Below, piece by piece: positions 21,449-28,517 of a DNA stretch of 43,452 nt. Position 1 is the first letter of the stretch, and each line of letters begins with the position of its first letter. Below the pieces are notes generated by a model. It did no database searches, was not told the origin of the DNA, and saw nothing but the letters and a program-made list of their open reading frames with translations. A program made the translations under genes and the position numbers. This stretch comes from Tagaea sp. CACIAM 22H2 (GTDB lineage: Bacteria > Pseudomonadota > Alphaproteobacteria > CACIAM-22H2), in the NCBI GenBank assembly GCA_014444615.1, contig PVXE01000037.1:1-43452 (forward strand). Reading direction: 5' to 3'.

Positions 21449-22083
21449 CGCGCGGCGAAAGGCTGTTCGCCGAGTTCGCGGGCACGGCGTTCCTGCTCGC
21501 CGCCGTCGTCGGCTCGGGCATTATGGCGGAGACTCTATCGGGCGGCAGCGTCGGCTTGGCGCTGCTGGCCAACGCGTTCGCGACGGCGGGCGTGCTCTAT
21601 GCGATCATCGCCGCGTTCGGCCCCGTATCGGGCGCCCATTTCAATCCGCTGGTGTCGCTGGCGATGGTTTGGCGCGGCGATTTGTCCAAGGCCGATCTTT
21701 TCCCATACATCGCCGTGCAAATCGCGGGCGCGGTGCTGGGCGTCGTGCTGGCGCATTTGATGTTCGGCCTGCCGCCGTTGATGGAGGGGGTCAAGCCGCG
21801 TAGCGGGGCAAGCCAGTTCCTGGCCGAAATCGTGGCGAGCTGCGGCTTGCTGATGATCGTGCTGCGCGTGTCGGCGGCCCAAGCGCCCGCGGCGGTCGCT
21901 TGCTACATCGCCGGCGCCTATTGGTTCACGGCGTCGACCAGTTTTGCCAATCCGGCGGTGACGCTGGCCCGCGCCTTGACCGACAGTTTCGCCGGTATCC
22001 GCCCGGCGGACGTTCCCGCCTTTATTGCGGCCCAGGCGATCGGACTGGGCATTGCGTATTTCGCGCTGCGGCGCGCCCGATAA
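21445..22083 (+). CDS. aqpS: Aquaglyceroporin-type arsenite channel AqpS
   Basis: A 212-residue major intrinsic protein with six membrane helices. The two half-helix signatures are HFNPLVS (Asn67) and FANPAVTLAR (Asn169); the first has NPL in place of NPA. In Sinorhizobium meliloti an AqpS channel in the ars operon replaces the arsenite pump and lets arsenite leave down its gradient; the same role is inferred here because the gene directly follows arsC. The start is GTG at 21445, overlapping the arsC stop. No ArsB or Acr3 pump gene is present in the window. Confidence 0.87.
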   Translation: MTRGERLFAEFAGTAFLLAAVVGSGIMAETLSGGSVGLALLANAFATAGVLYAIIAAFGPVSGAHFNPLVSLAMVWRGDLSKADLFPYIAVQIAGAVLGVVLAHLMFGLPPLMEGVKPRSGASQFLAEIVASCGLLMIVLRVSAAQAPAAVACYIAGAYWFTASTSFANPAVTLARALTDSFAGIRPADVPAFIAAQAIGLGIAYFALRRAR

Positions 22084-22177
22084 ACACCCTTATCGGCCCG
22101 GAGAATTCGGGCTATCGTTCGATCACGACGGCATAAAAACACGCCGCGTCATCGATACGGATACAGGGAGATCGCCC

Positions 22178-23512
22178 ATGAAGTTCGCGAAACTCGGGCT
22201 CGTCCTCGCCGCCGCGGCTGCCGCCGCCGGTGCGCTGTCGACCCCAACGCCGGTCCTGGCCCAAGCCCAGGAACAATTCATCCCCGCCCTCGTCTACCGC
22301 ACCGGACCCTTCGGCCCGAACGGCACGCCTTTCGCCGACGGCTTCGTCGATTATCTGAAAATGATCAACGCGCGCGACGGCGGCGTGAACGGCGTGCGGC
22401 TGACATGGGAGGAATGCGAGACCGCCTACAACACCGATCGCGGTGTCGAGTGCTACGAACGCCTGAAGGGCCGCGGGCCCACCGGCGCCACCGCGATCGT
22501 GCCGCTGTCGACGGGCATCACCTATGCCCTGATCGAGCGCACGGCGGCGGATAAGATTCCGCTGCTGACCTCCGGCTATGGCCGGTCGGATGCGTCCGAC
22601 GGGCGCGTCTTCCCGTGGACCTTCACGCCGCCCGCCACCTATTTCTCGCAGATGGACGCCATCGTGTCGTTCATCAAAAGCAAGGAGGGCGGCAATCTGC
22701 GCGGCAAGAAGATCAGCTACATCTATCACGACAGCGCCTTCGGCAAGGAACCGCTGCCGGTGATCCAGCGCTTGGCGAAGGAGAACGGGTTCGAGCTTTC
22801 CGAATTCCCCGTGCCCAATCCCGGCGTCGAGCAGAAAGCGATCTGGCTGCGCGTCGGCCGGCAAATCCGCCCCAACTACGTGATCATGTGGGGCTGGGGC
22901 ATCATGAACCCGACCGCCATTCAGGAAGCGGCGGCCGTCGGCTTCCCGCGCGATAAGTTCATCGGCGTGTGGTGGGCCGGTTCCGAACAGGACGTCACGC
23001 CGCCCGGCGATCTCGCCAAGGGCTATCTCTCGGCGAATTTCCACGGCTCGGGCAAGGACTACAAAGTCATCCGCGACATCGAGAACCTGGTCCACAAGCC
23101 GGGCCAGGCGACCGGCGACGGCAAGCATATCGGCACGGTTCTCTACAATCGCGGGGCCGTGAACGCGGCGATGATCGTCGAAGCCGTGCGCACCGCGCAG
23201 GAAAAGCACGGCAAGGGCAAAGCCATGACCGGCACGCAAGTGCGCGACGGGTTCGAGGCGCTGAACCTCGACACCACGCGCCTCGCGGCGATGGGTTTCG
23301 AAGGCTTCATGCCGCCGCTGAAACTCTCCTGCGGCGATCACGAGGGCGGCGGTATCGTCCGCATCCAGCAATGGGACGGCAAGAAGTGGAATTGGGCGTC
23401 CGACTGGATCGAACCCAACCGCAAGATGATCCGCGAGATGTACGAGGCGAGCTCCAGCCAGTACGCGCGCGAGAAGAACATCACCCCGCGCAACTGCGCC
23501 AACCAGAGCTGA
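22178..23512 (+). CDS. livJ: Periplasmic substrate-binding protein of the branched-chain-type ABC importer
   Basis: A 444-residue precursor with a signal peptide ending near VLAQA at residues 26-30, followed by a type I periplasmic binding fold (LivJ/Peripla_BP_6 family). It is longer than amino acid binding LivJ (about 370), as in the relatives found with acyl-CoA ligases. The ATG at 22178 is preceded by CAGGGAG. The protein would deliver substrate to LivH/LivM, although its gene is separated from livM by about 3.9 kb of other genes. It ends at a perfect hairpin followed by a T run before livF. The substrate is probably a hydrophobic or aromatic carboxylic acid; this is inferred from the flanking ligases only. 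Confidence 0.9.
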   Translation: MKFAKLGLVLAAAAAAAGALSTPTPVLAQAQEQFIPALVYRTGPFGPNGTPFADGFVDYLKMINARDGGVNGVRLTWEECETAYNTDRGVECYERLKGRGPTGATAIVPLSTGITYALIERTAADKIPLLTSGYGRSDASDGRVFPWTFTPPATYFSQMDAIVSFIKSKEGGNLRGKKISYIYHDSAFGKEPLPVIQRLAKENGFELSEFPVPNPGVEQKAIWLRVGRQIRPNYVIMWGWGIMNPTAIQEAAAVGFPRDKFIGVWWAGSEQDVTPPGDLAKGYLSANFHGSGKDYKVIRDIENLVHKPGQATGDGKHIGTVLYNRGAVNAAMIVEAVRTAQEKHGKGKAMTGTQVRDGFEALNLDTTRLAAMGFEGFMPPLKLSCGDHEGGGIVRIQQWDGKKWNWASDWIEPNRKMIREMYEASSSQYAREKNITPRNCANQS

Positions 23513-23526
23513 CGCAACGCCACGAC

Positions 23527-23560
23527 GGGGCGGATCGGCAACGATCCGCCCCTTTTCTTT
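23527..23560 (+). terminator. Intrinsic terminator/attenuator between livJ and livF
   Basis: A perfect 11-bp stem (23527-23537 with 23542-23552) closes a GCAA tetraloop and is followed by TTTTCTTT. It stands 14 bases after the livJ stop and 14 bases before the livF start. It should make the binding protein more abundant than LivF and the second ligase. Confidence 0.85.
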
Positions 23561-23574
23561 CGCACGGTTCCATC

Positions 23575-24369
23575 TTGCTCGCCGTCCGCAATATCGAAGT
23601 CATCTACGACCACGTGATCCTGGTGCTGAAAGGCGTGAGCCTGGACGTGCCCAAGGGCGGCATCGTCGCGTTGCTGGGCGCCAACGGGGCGGGCAAATCG
23701 ACGACGCTCAAATCGATTTCCAATCTGCTGCGCGCCGAGCGCGGCGACGTGACCAAGGGCACGATCGAATACAAGGGCCAGCGCATCGACGGGCTGACGC
23801 CCAACGAACTGGTCAAGCGCGGCGTGATCCAGGTGATGGAAGGCCGCCATTGCTTCGGCCATCTGACGGTCGAGGAAAATCTCCTGACCGGCGCCTATAC
23901 CCGCGGCGACGGGCGCGCGGCGATCGCGCGCGATTTGGAAAAGGTCTACGCCTATTTCCCGCGCCTCAAAGAACGGCGCAAATCGCAAGCGGGCTACACC
24001 TCCGGCGGCGAGCAGCAAATGACCGCGATCGGCCGCGCGTTGATGGCGGCACCGGAAACGATCCTGCTCGACGAGCCGTCGATGGGCTTGGCCCCGCTGC
24101 TGGTCGAGGAGATTTTCGAGATCGTGGCAAGACTCAACAAGGAACAGGGCGTGTCGTTCCTGCTGGCCGAGCAGAATACGTCCATCGCGCTGCGCCACGC
24201 GCATTACGGCTATATCCTGGAAAACGGGCGCGTCGTGCTCGACGGTACGGCCGAAGCCCTGCGCGGCAACGAAGACGTCAAAGAATTCTATCTCGGCGTT
24301 TCGGGGGCGGGCCGCAAATCCTTCCGCGACGTCAAACACTACAAGCGCCGCAAGCGGTGGCTGGCGTGA
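23575..24369 (+). CDS. livF: Branched-chain-type ABC transporter ATP-binding protein LivF
   Basis: A 264-residue ABC ATPase of the LivF subfamily. Walker A is GANGAGKS at about 35-42, the signature is SGGEQQM near 142-148, and Walker B is ILLDEPSMGL. The usual C-terminus is extended by a basic tail (KHYKRRKRWLA). The start is uncertain: TTG at 23575 gives the family N-terminus (LAVRNIEVIYD) but has no clear ribosome binding site and lies just after a terminator. It partners LivG. Its stop overlaps the GTG start of the second ligase gene. Confidence 0.9.
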   Translation: MLAVRNIEVIYDHVILVLKGVSLDVPKGGIVALLGANGAGKSTTLKSISNLLRAERGDVTKGTIEYKGQRIDGLTPNELVKRGVIQVMEGRHCFGHLTVEENLLTGAYTRGDGRAAIARDLEKVYAYFPRLKERRKSQAGYTSGGEQQMTAIGRALMAAPETILLDEPSMGLAPLLVEEIFEIVARLNKEQGVSFLLAEQNTSIALRHAHYGYILENGRVVLDGTAEALRGNEDVKEFYLGVSGAGRKSFRDVKHYKRRKRWLA

Positions 24370-25595
24370 GCAAGTTCTACGACGCGCTCGAAACCCGCGA
24401 TGCTGGCGCGCGCGAATCGGCGCTGTTCGCCGATCTGCGCAAACAGATCGCGCATGCCAAGGCGAACGCGCCCTATTTCGCGCGCACGCTGGCGGGCATC
24501 GATCCCGCTTCGGTCGTCGATCGCGCGGCACTCGCCGCGTTGCCGGTCTTACGCAAATCCGATCTGATCGATCTGCAGAAAAGCGCAGCACCCTTCGGCG
24601 GTTTGACCGCCGTGGCGAGTGGTGCCTTGGGCCGCATCTTCATGTCGCCGGGCCCGATCTACGATCCCGAAGGCAAGCGCGGCGATTACTGGCGCATGGC
24701 GCGCGCATTATGGGCGGCGGGTTTCCGGCGCGGCATGATCGTGCATAACGCGTTCAGTTATCACCTGACGCCGGCCGGCTCGATGCTGGAAATGGCGGCG
24801 CAAGCGATCGGCTGCGCGGTCGTGCCGGCGGGCGTGGGGAATACGGAACTTCAACTGCGCGCCATCGCCGACATAAAGCCCAGCGCCTATGTCGGCACGC
24901 CGTCATTCTTGAAAATCCTGCTGGAGAAGGCGGCGGAAACGGGCAGCGATATTTCGTCGATCAAACGCGCGGTCGTGTCGGGCGAGGCCTTGCCCAAGGC
25001 CTTGCGCGCCGAATTCAAATCGCGCGGCATCGACGTGTTGCAATGCTACGCGACCGCCGATTTGGGTTTGATCGGCTACGAGAGCGCGGCCGACGAAGGC
25101 CTGATCCTCGACGAATCGATTCTGGTCGAAATCGTCCGGCCGGGAACCGGCGAGCCCTTGGCGCAAGGCGAGGTCGGCGAAGTCGTCGTGACGACGCTTA
25201 CGCCCGAATATCCGTTGATCCGCTTCGCCACCGGCGATCTATCGATGTTCGTGCCCGGCGCGTCACCTTGCGGGCGCACGAATGCGCGCTTGCGCGGCTG
25301 GATGGGCCGCGCCGATCAGACGACCAAGGTAAAGGGCATGTTCGTCCATCCCGGCCAAGTGGCCGAGGCGGCGAAGCGCAGCGGTCTCGCGAAATTCCGC
25401 CTGGTCGTGACGCGCGACGGCGACAACGACGTCATGACCCTGCGCGTCGAAGCACCGGCAAACGATTCGCTCGCCGCCAAGCTGGCGAGCGACCTAACGG
25501 CGCTCACCAAACTCAAAGGGGCGATCGAATTCGCAAGCCCCGGCACCTTGCCGAATGACGGCAAGGTGATCGAGGACTTACGCAAATACGATTGA
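24366..25595 (+). CDS. Phenylacetate-CoA ligase-like AMP-forming enzyme
   Basis: A 409-residue ANL-family protein most like phenylacetate-CoA ligase (PaaK). The conserved region around the carboxylate site is YATADLGLIGYES, and the hinge region is GRADQTTKVKGMFVHPGQV. The N-terminal part with the phosphate-binding loop is less clear than in PaaK: SGALGRIFMSPGP stands where SSGTTG-like sequences are expected. The start is GTG at 24366, overlapping the livF stop. It is the second CoA ligase of the importer cluster and differs from the first at 13560, so the system may activate two kinds of acid. A true PaaK role is unproven, as no phenylacetate degradation genes are nearby. Confidence 0.82.
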   Translation: MSKFYDALETRDAGARESALFADLRKQIAHAKANAPYFARTLAGIDPASVVDRAALAALPVLRKSDLIDLQKSAAPFGGLTAVASGALGRIFMSPGPIYDPEGKRGDYWRMARALWAAGFRRGMIVHNAFSYHLTPAGSMLEMAAQAIGCAVVPAGVGNTELQLRAIADIKPSAYVGTPSFLKILLEKAAETGSDISSIKRAVVSGEALPKALRAEFKSRGIDVLQCYATADLGLIGYESAADEGLILDESILVEIVRPGTGEPLAQGEVGEVVVTTLTPEYPLIRFATGDLSMFVPGASPCGRTNARLRGWMGRADQTTKVKGMFVHPGQVAEAAKRSGLAKFRLVVTRDGDNDVMTLRVEAPANDSLAAKLASDLTALTKLKGAIEFASPGTLPNDGKVIEDLRKYD

Positions 25596-25596
25596 G

Positions 25597-25616
25597 GCGC
25601 GGGAAAGAACCCGCGC
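25597..25616. terminator. Hairpin after the second ligase gene
   Basis: GCGCGGG at 25597-25603 pairs with CCCGCGC at 25610-25616, right after the ligase stop and just beyond the stop of the convergent small gene. No T run follows, so terminator function is tentative. Confidence 0.4.
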
Positions 25617-25625
25617 GGCGCCGCG

Positions 25626-25754
25626 TTAGCGGTGCGCCGCGGCGGCCATCACGGCCGGGTGGGTCGCGATCAGCGACTCCGACGAGCGGCCGAGCGCCCA
25701 AGCCAGCGCACCCAGAGCTGCCACCATCGAAACCATCGACACGAACGCCAACAT
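25626..25754 (-). CDS. Small single-span membrane protein (hypothetical)
   Basis: A 42-residue frame with one hydrophobic helix (MLAFVSMVSMVAALGALAWAL) and a short polar tail. The ATG at 25754 has GGAGAGAAAG directly upstream; the frame is open further 5', but the extra residues are arginine-rich and unlike a protein N-terminus. It is convergent with the ligase operon. I do not recognise the family. The case for a real gene rests on the ribosome binding site and clean membrane helix only. Confidence 0.45.
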   Translation of the reverse strand: MLAFVSMVSMVAALGALAWALGRSSESLIATHPAVMAAAAHR

Positions 25755-25945
25755 CTTTCTCTCCATGATCGGCCGGGTCATGTCCCGGCACGAAAGCGGG
25801 CGGAAGATGCGCCACCTTTTGGCGAAAGACTTGCGATAAGCCGCGAGGCGAGACATGCGGTTTGCGCATGTATCGAGACGAATTGAATGCACACAACGCG
25901 TGTCTGATCCGTTTCAGTCACGAATTTACCAGCGGTTACAGAGAC

Positions 25946-25973
25946 TTGGCAAAAATCACGATTTGGCCATAAA
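25946..25973 (+). promoter_or_regulatory. Sigma-70-like promoter of the candidate RNA upstream of ccmA
   Basis: TTGGCA at 25946-25951 and CATAAA at 25968-25973 are 16 bases apart. The predicted start is near 25980. The next plus-strand protein gene is more than 220 bases away, beyond a strong terminator. Confidence 0.5.
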
Positions 25974-25979
25974 CGCGCC

Positions 25980-26157
25980 CGAATAGCGCCCGATCCAGCC
26001 CGTTATATGCACATCGACGGAACGACGGTGATCGCGCACACGAAGGTTCCGCCGACCTCTCGCCCGAGAGGGACTCCCCGGACTCCAGTCCCCTCGGGAA
26101 CTTGCGCGAAGGCGGGTTGGAGCGTGGATGTATCGCTCCGCCCGCCAATTTTTTTCC
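25980..26157 (+). ncRNA. Candidate structured small RNA of about 178 nt
   Basis: The segment between a promoter and a strong terminator contains a 12-bp stem with one bulged A (CCCGAG+GGGACT at 26063-26075 with AGTCCC+CTCGGG at 26087-26098) and longer-range pairs: CGCGCA with TGCGCG, and ACATC with GATGT. An alternative fold is a long rod with a central open bubble, somewhat like 6S RNA. Length also suits 6S RNA, but I cannot match family sequence and the usual neighbour of 6S genes is absent. It may instead be an attenuated leader of the ccm operon. No encoded peptide is convincing. Confidence 0.5.
26111..26155 (+). terminator. Strong intrinsic terminator 48 bases before ccmA
   Basis: GGCGGG and GGAGCG (26111-26116, 26119-26124) pair with CGCTCC and CCCGCC (26134-26139, 26141-26146), a 12-bp stem with a small internal loop. 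AATTTTTTT follows at 26147-26155. It is one of the strongest terminators in the window. Confidence 0.85.
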
Positions 26158-26202
26158 CCCTGCTTTTTCCTTCTCCCCGCATCTTCGATAGATTGCGCCC
26201 CC

Positions 26203-26835
26203 ATGATCGGTCGCGCGTCGTTCGAAGCCCATGACCTTGCCTGCCTGCGCGGCGGACGGATCGTGTTCGCGCGCCTGGCGTTTCGCGTCGATGCCGGCGG
26301 CTTGCTGGTGTTGCGCGGGCCCAACGGGGCGGGCAAGTCGAGCCTGCTGCGGATGATGGCGGGCTTGATCGGCCCAGCACACGGCGCGCTGCTGTGGAAC
26401 GGCGACGATATCGCCGACGACCCCGACGCGCATCGCGCGCGCGTTTCATATGCGGGGCATAGCGACGCGCTGAAACCCGCCCTCACCGTCGCCGAGCATC
26501 TTGTTTTTCACGCGAAACTGCGCGGGCATGCGGCCGACAAAGTCGCTGCCGCACTCGACGCGTTCGCGCTGACCAAGCTTGCCGAGCTGCCGGCCCGCTT
26601 GTTGAGCCAGGGCCAGCGCAAGCGCGTGGCGCTCGGACGTTTGATCGCGGCCCCTGCCCCTTTGTGGCTGCTGGACGAGCCGACCAACGGGCTCGACGCG
26701 GATTCGACGGCGCGTTTGGAAGCCGCCATCGCCGCGCATCGCGAAACCGGCGGCATCGTCGTTGCCGCGACGCATTTGGACTTCGCCGGTGCGGGTGCGA
26801 CGACGCTGACGCTGGGCGAACGGAAAGCCGCATGA
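26203..26835 (+). CDS. ccmA: Haem exporter ATPase CcmA
   Basis: A 210-residue ABC ATPase, the motor of the CcmABCD complex that releases holo-CcmE in cytochrome c maturation. Walker A is GPNGAGKS at 39-46, the signature is LLSQGQRKRVALGRL, and Walker B is LWLLDEPTNGLD. Length is normal. The ATG at 26203 is used; no ribosome binding site is visible, and a TAGATT at 26189-26194 could be a -10 giving a nearly leaderless mRNA. It is the first gene of a complete ccmABCDEFGHI operon, and its stop overlaps the ccmB start. Confidence 0.95.
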   Translation: MIGRASFEAHDLACLRGGRIVFARLAFRVDAGGLLVLRGPNGAGKSSLLRMMAGLIGPAHGALLWNGDDIADDPDAHRARVSYAGHSDALKPALTVAEHLVFHAKLRGHAADKVAAALDAFALTKLAELPARLLSQGQRKRVALGRLIAAPAPLWLLDEPTNGLDADSTARLEAAIAAHRETGGIVVAATHLDFAGAGATTLTLGERKAA

Positions 26836-27497
26836 ACGCCGCTTTCGCCCTGATCGCGCGCGATGTGCGCTTGGCTTGGCGCCACCCGAACGAGATCGCG
26901 ACGATCCTTGCCTTCTTCGTCATCGCCGCGTCGTTGTTTCCCTTCGGCATCGGGCCCGAGCCGCAAATCCTGGCGCGTGTGGCCATCGGCATCGTTTGGG
27001 TTACGGCGTTGCTCGCCTGCCTGATGTCGCTCGACCGCCTGTTCCAGGCGGAAGCCGAGGATGGCTCGCTCGACCTGCTGGTCGGCGCCCCCGCCCCGCT
27101 CGAGTTGCTCGCCTTGGCCAAGGTCGCGGCGCAATGGATCACCACAGCGCTGCCGTTGATCGCGATCTCGCCCATCGTCGCAACGATGCTGCATCTGCCC
27201 GCCGAGGGTTACGCGACGTTGTTGCTGACGCTGGTGCTGGGCACGCCCGGCCTGTCGTTGTTCGGCGGCATCGGGGCCGCCTTGTCGGTCAATGCGCGGC
27301 GCGGCGGGGCGCTGCTCGCGCTGATCGTATTGCCGCTGACCGTGCCAATCCTGATTTTCGCGGTCGCGGCGGTGGATGCGGCGATCGCGGGGCTAAGCCC
27401 CCGCCCCCATCTTTTCCTGCTGGCGGGCTTGTCGGTCTTCGCGCTGACCATCGCCCCCTTCGCCATGGCGGCATCGTTGCGCCAGGCGGCGGAATAA
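26832..27497 (+). CDS. ccmB: Haem exporter permease CcmB
   Basis: A 221-residue inner-membrane protein with six hydrophobic segments, the CcmB partner of CcmA. The N-terminal LIARDVRLAWRHPNE and the loop LDRLFQAEAEDGSLDLL are family hallmarks. The ATG overlaps the ccmA stop by 4 bases. It is followed by the only sizeable gap (127 bases) in the ccm operon. Confidence 0.95.
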   Translation: MNAAFALIARDVRLAWRHPNEIATILAFFVIAASLFPFGIGPEPQILARVAIGIVWVTALLACLMSLDRLFQAEAEDGSLDLLVGAPAPLELLALAKVAAQWITTALPLIAISPIVATMLHLPAEGYATLLLTLVLGTPGLSLFGGIGAALSVNARRGGALLALIVLPLTVPILIFAVAAVDAAIAGLSPRPHLFLLAGLSVFALTIAPFAMAASLRQAAE

Positions 27498-27507
27498 CCC
27501 CCGCGAT

Positions 27508-27533
27508 GCGGTGTTCATTTCCCGGGGCACCGC
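27508..27533 (+). other. Hairpin in the ccmB-ccmC gap
   Basis: GCGGTG at 27508-27513 pairs with CACCGC at 27528-27533. The 127-base gap otherwise shows no gene and no clear promoter. It may stabilise or partly terminate the upstream message. Confidence 0.35.
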
Positions 27534-27624
27534 GCCATCTTGTCGCCTTCATTGGGTTGGATTTTCACATTCCCGCGCGCCATAGTCCCCCCATCGCGAC
27601 GCAGGAAAAACCGCAGGTTTGCCC

Positions 27625-28362
27625 GTGAATTGGCATCGTTTCGCCAGCCCCTCCAATTTCAAACGGCTCTCCGCCCGGATATTCCCTTGGGCGGCCGGCG
27701 GGGCGGCGTTGTGCTTGGGCTACGGCCTTTATCAAGCGCTGTTCGTTTCGCCGCCCGACTACCAGCAGGGGCAGAGCGTGCGGATCATGTATATCCACGT
27801 GCCCGCCGCTTGGATGGCGATGTTCGTCTACGCGAACCTTGCCTTCGCCGGGGCGGCGACGCTGGTCTGGCGCCATCCTTTGGCGGAAGTCGCGGGCCGC
27901 GCCATCGCGCCCGTCGGAGCGGCGTTCACCTTCCTGTGCCTTGCCACCGGATCGCTGTGGGGCAAGCCGATGTGGGGTACTTGGTGGGAATGGGATGCGC
28001 GCCTGACCTCGGTGCTGATCCTGTTCTTCGTCTATCTCGCCTATATGGCGCTCAACAACGCGTTCGACGACGCCACAAGGGGTGCGCGCGCTTCCGCCGT
28101 GCTCGCCCTCGTCGGTGCCGTCAATCTGCCGATCATCAAATTCTCGGTCGATTGGTGGAACACGCTGCATCAGCCCGCCTCGGTCATGCGGCTCGACGGG
28201 CCGGCGATCCACCCATCGATGCTGTGGCCGCTGCTGGCGATGGCGGTCGGCTACACGCTGCTCTTTGTCGTCTTGGCATTGGTCCGCATCCAGGCCGAGT
28301 TGATCGAGCGGCGCTTGGGCGCGCTTGTCCAGGCGCGTTTGTCGGCGGGGCACGCGCAATGA
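27625..28362 (+). CDS. ccmC: Haem delivery protein CcmC
   Basis: A 245-residue membrane protein of the haem-handling (HHP) family that loads haem onto CcmE. It has six predicted helices, and the tryptophan-rich periplasmic motif is WGTWWEWDARLTS near residues 115-127. Histidines flanking the motif are present (MYIHVPAAW, STLHQPAS-like NTLHQPASV). The GTG at 27625 is chosen because GCAGG stands 7 bases upstream; a TTG two codons earlier is too close to it. It overlaps ccmD (ATGA). Confidence 0.95.
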   Translation: MNWHRFASPSNFKRLSARIFPWAAGGAALCLGYGLYQALFVSPPDYQQGQSVRIMYIHVPAAWMAMFVYANLAFAGAATLVWRHPLAEVAGRAIAPVGAAFTFLCLATGSLWGKPMWGTWWEWDARLTSVLILFFVYLAYMALNNAFDDATRGARASAVLALVGAVNLPIIKFSVDWWNTLHQPASVMRLDGPAIHPSMLWPLLAMAVGYTLLFVVLALVRIQAELIERRLGALVQARLSAGHAQ

Positions 28363-28517
28363 GCGAATTCTTCGCCATGGGCGGCTATGCGGTTTACGTG
28401 TGGACGAGCTACGCGCTGACGGCCGTGGTGCTGATCGGCCTGGGCGTTTCCAGCTGGCGGCGCTTGCGCGGGCTGGAAGCCGATCTCGCCGCGTTTGAAC
28501 GCGAGGACGCGCCATGA
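28359..28517 (+). CDS. ccmD: Cytochrome c maturation protein CcmD
   Basis: A 52-residue protein with one membrane helix. It begins MSEFFAMGGYAVYVWTSYALT, with the family's GGYAxYVWxSY motif, and ends with a charged cytoplasmic tail. CcmD stabilises the CcmABC complex and helps release holo-CcmE. It overlaps both neighbours by 4 bases. Confidence 0.93.
   Translation: MSEFFAMGGYAVYVWTSYALTAVVLIGLGVSSWRRLRGLEADLAAFEREDAP

Larger units (their letters stand above)
25755..26202. other. 448-base region without a protein gene
   Basis: Between the small membrane gene and ccmA no frame looks coding on either strand. The right part holds a promoter, two strong hairpins and an intrinsic terminator, described as an RNA gene candidate. 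The left part (25755-25940) shows nothing beyond the upstream region of the small membrane gene. Confidence 0.6.

Noticed and set aside
15485..24369. A plain branched-chain amino acid importer
   Set aside because: The families fit, but two CoA ligases in the same operon and the long binding protein point to carboxylic acids; the liv symbols are used only for family membership.
26007..26234. 75-codon frame in the gap before ccmA
   Set aside because: It has no ribosome binding site, is rich in Pro/Arg, runs through the terminator hairpin and T run, and overlaps the ccmA start in another frame.
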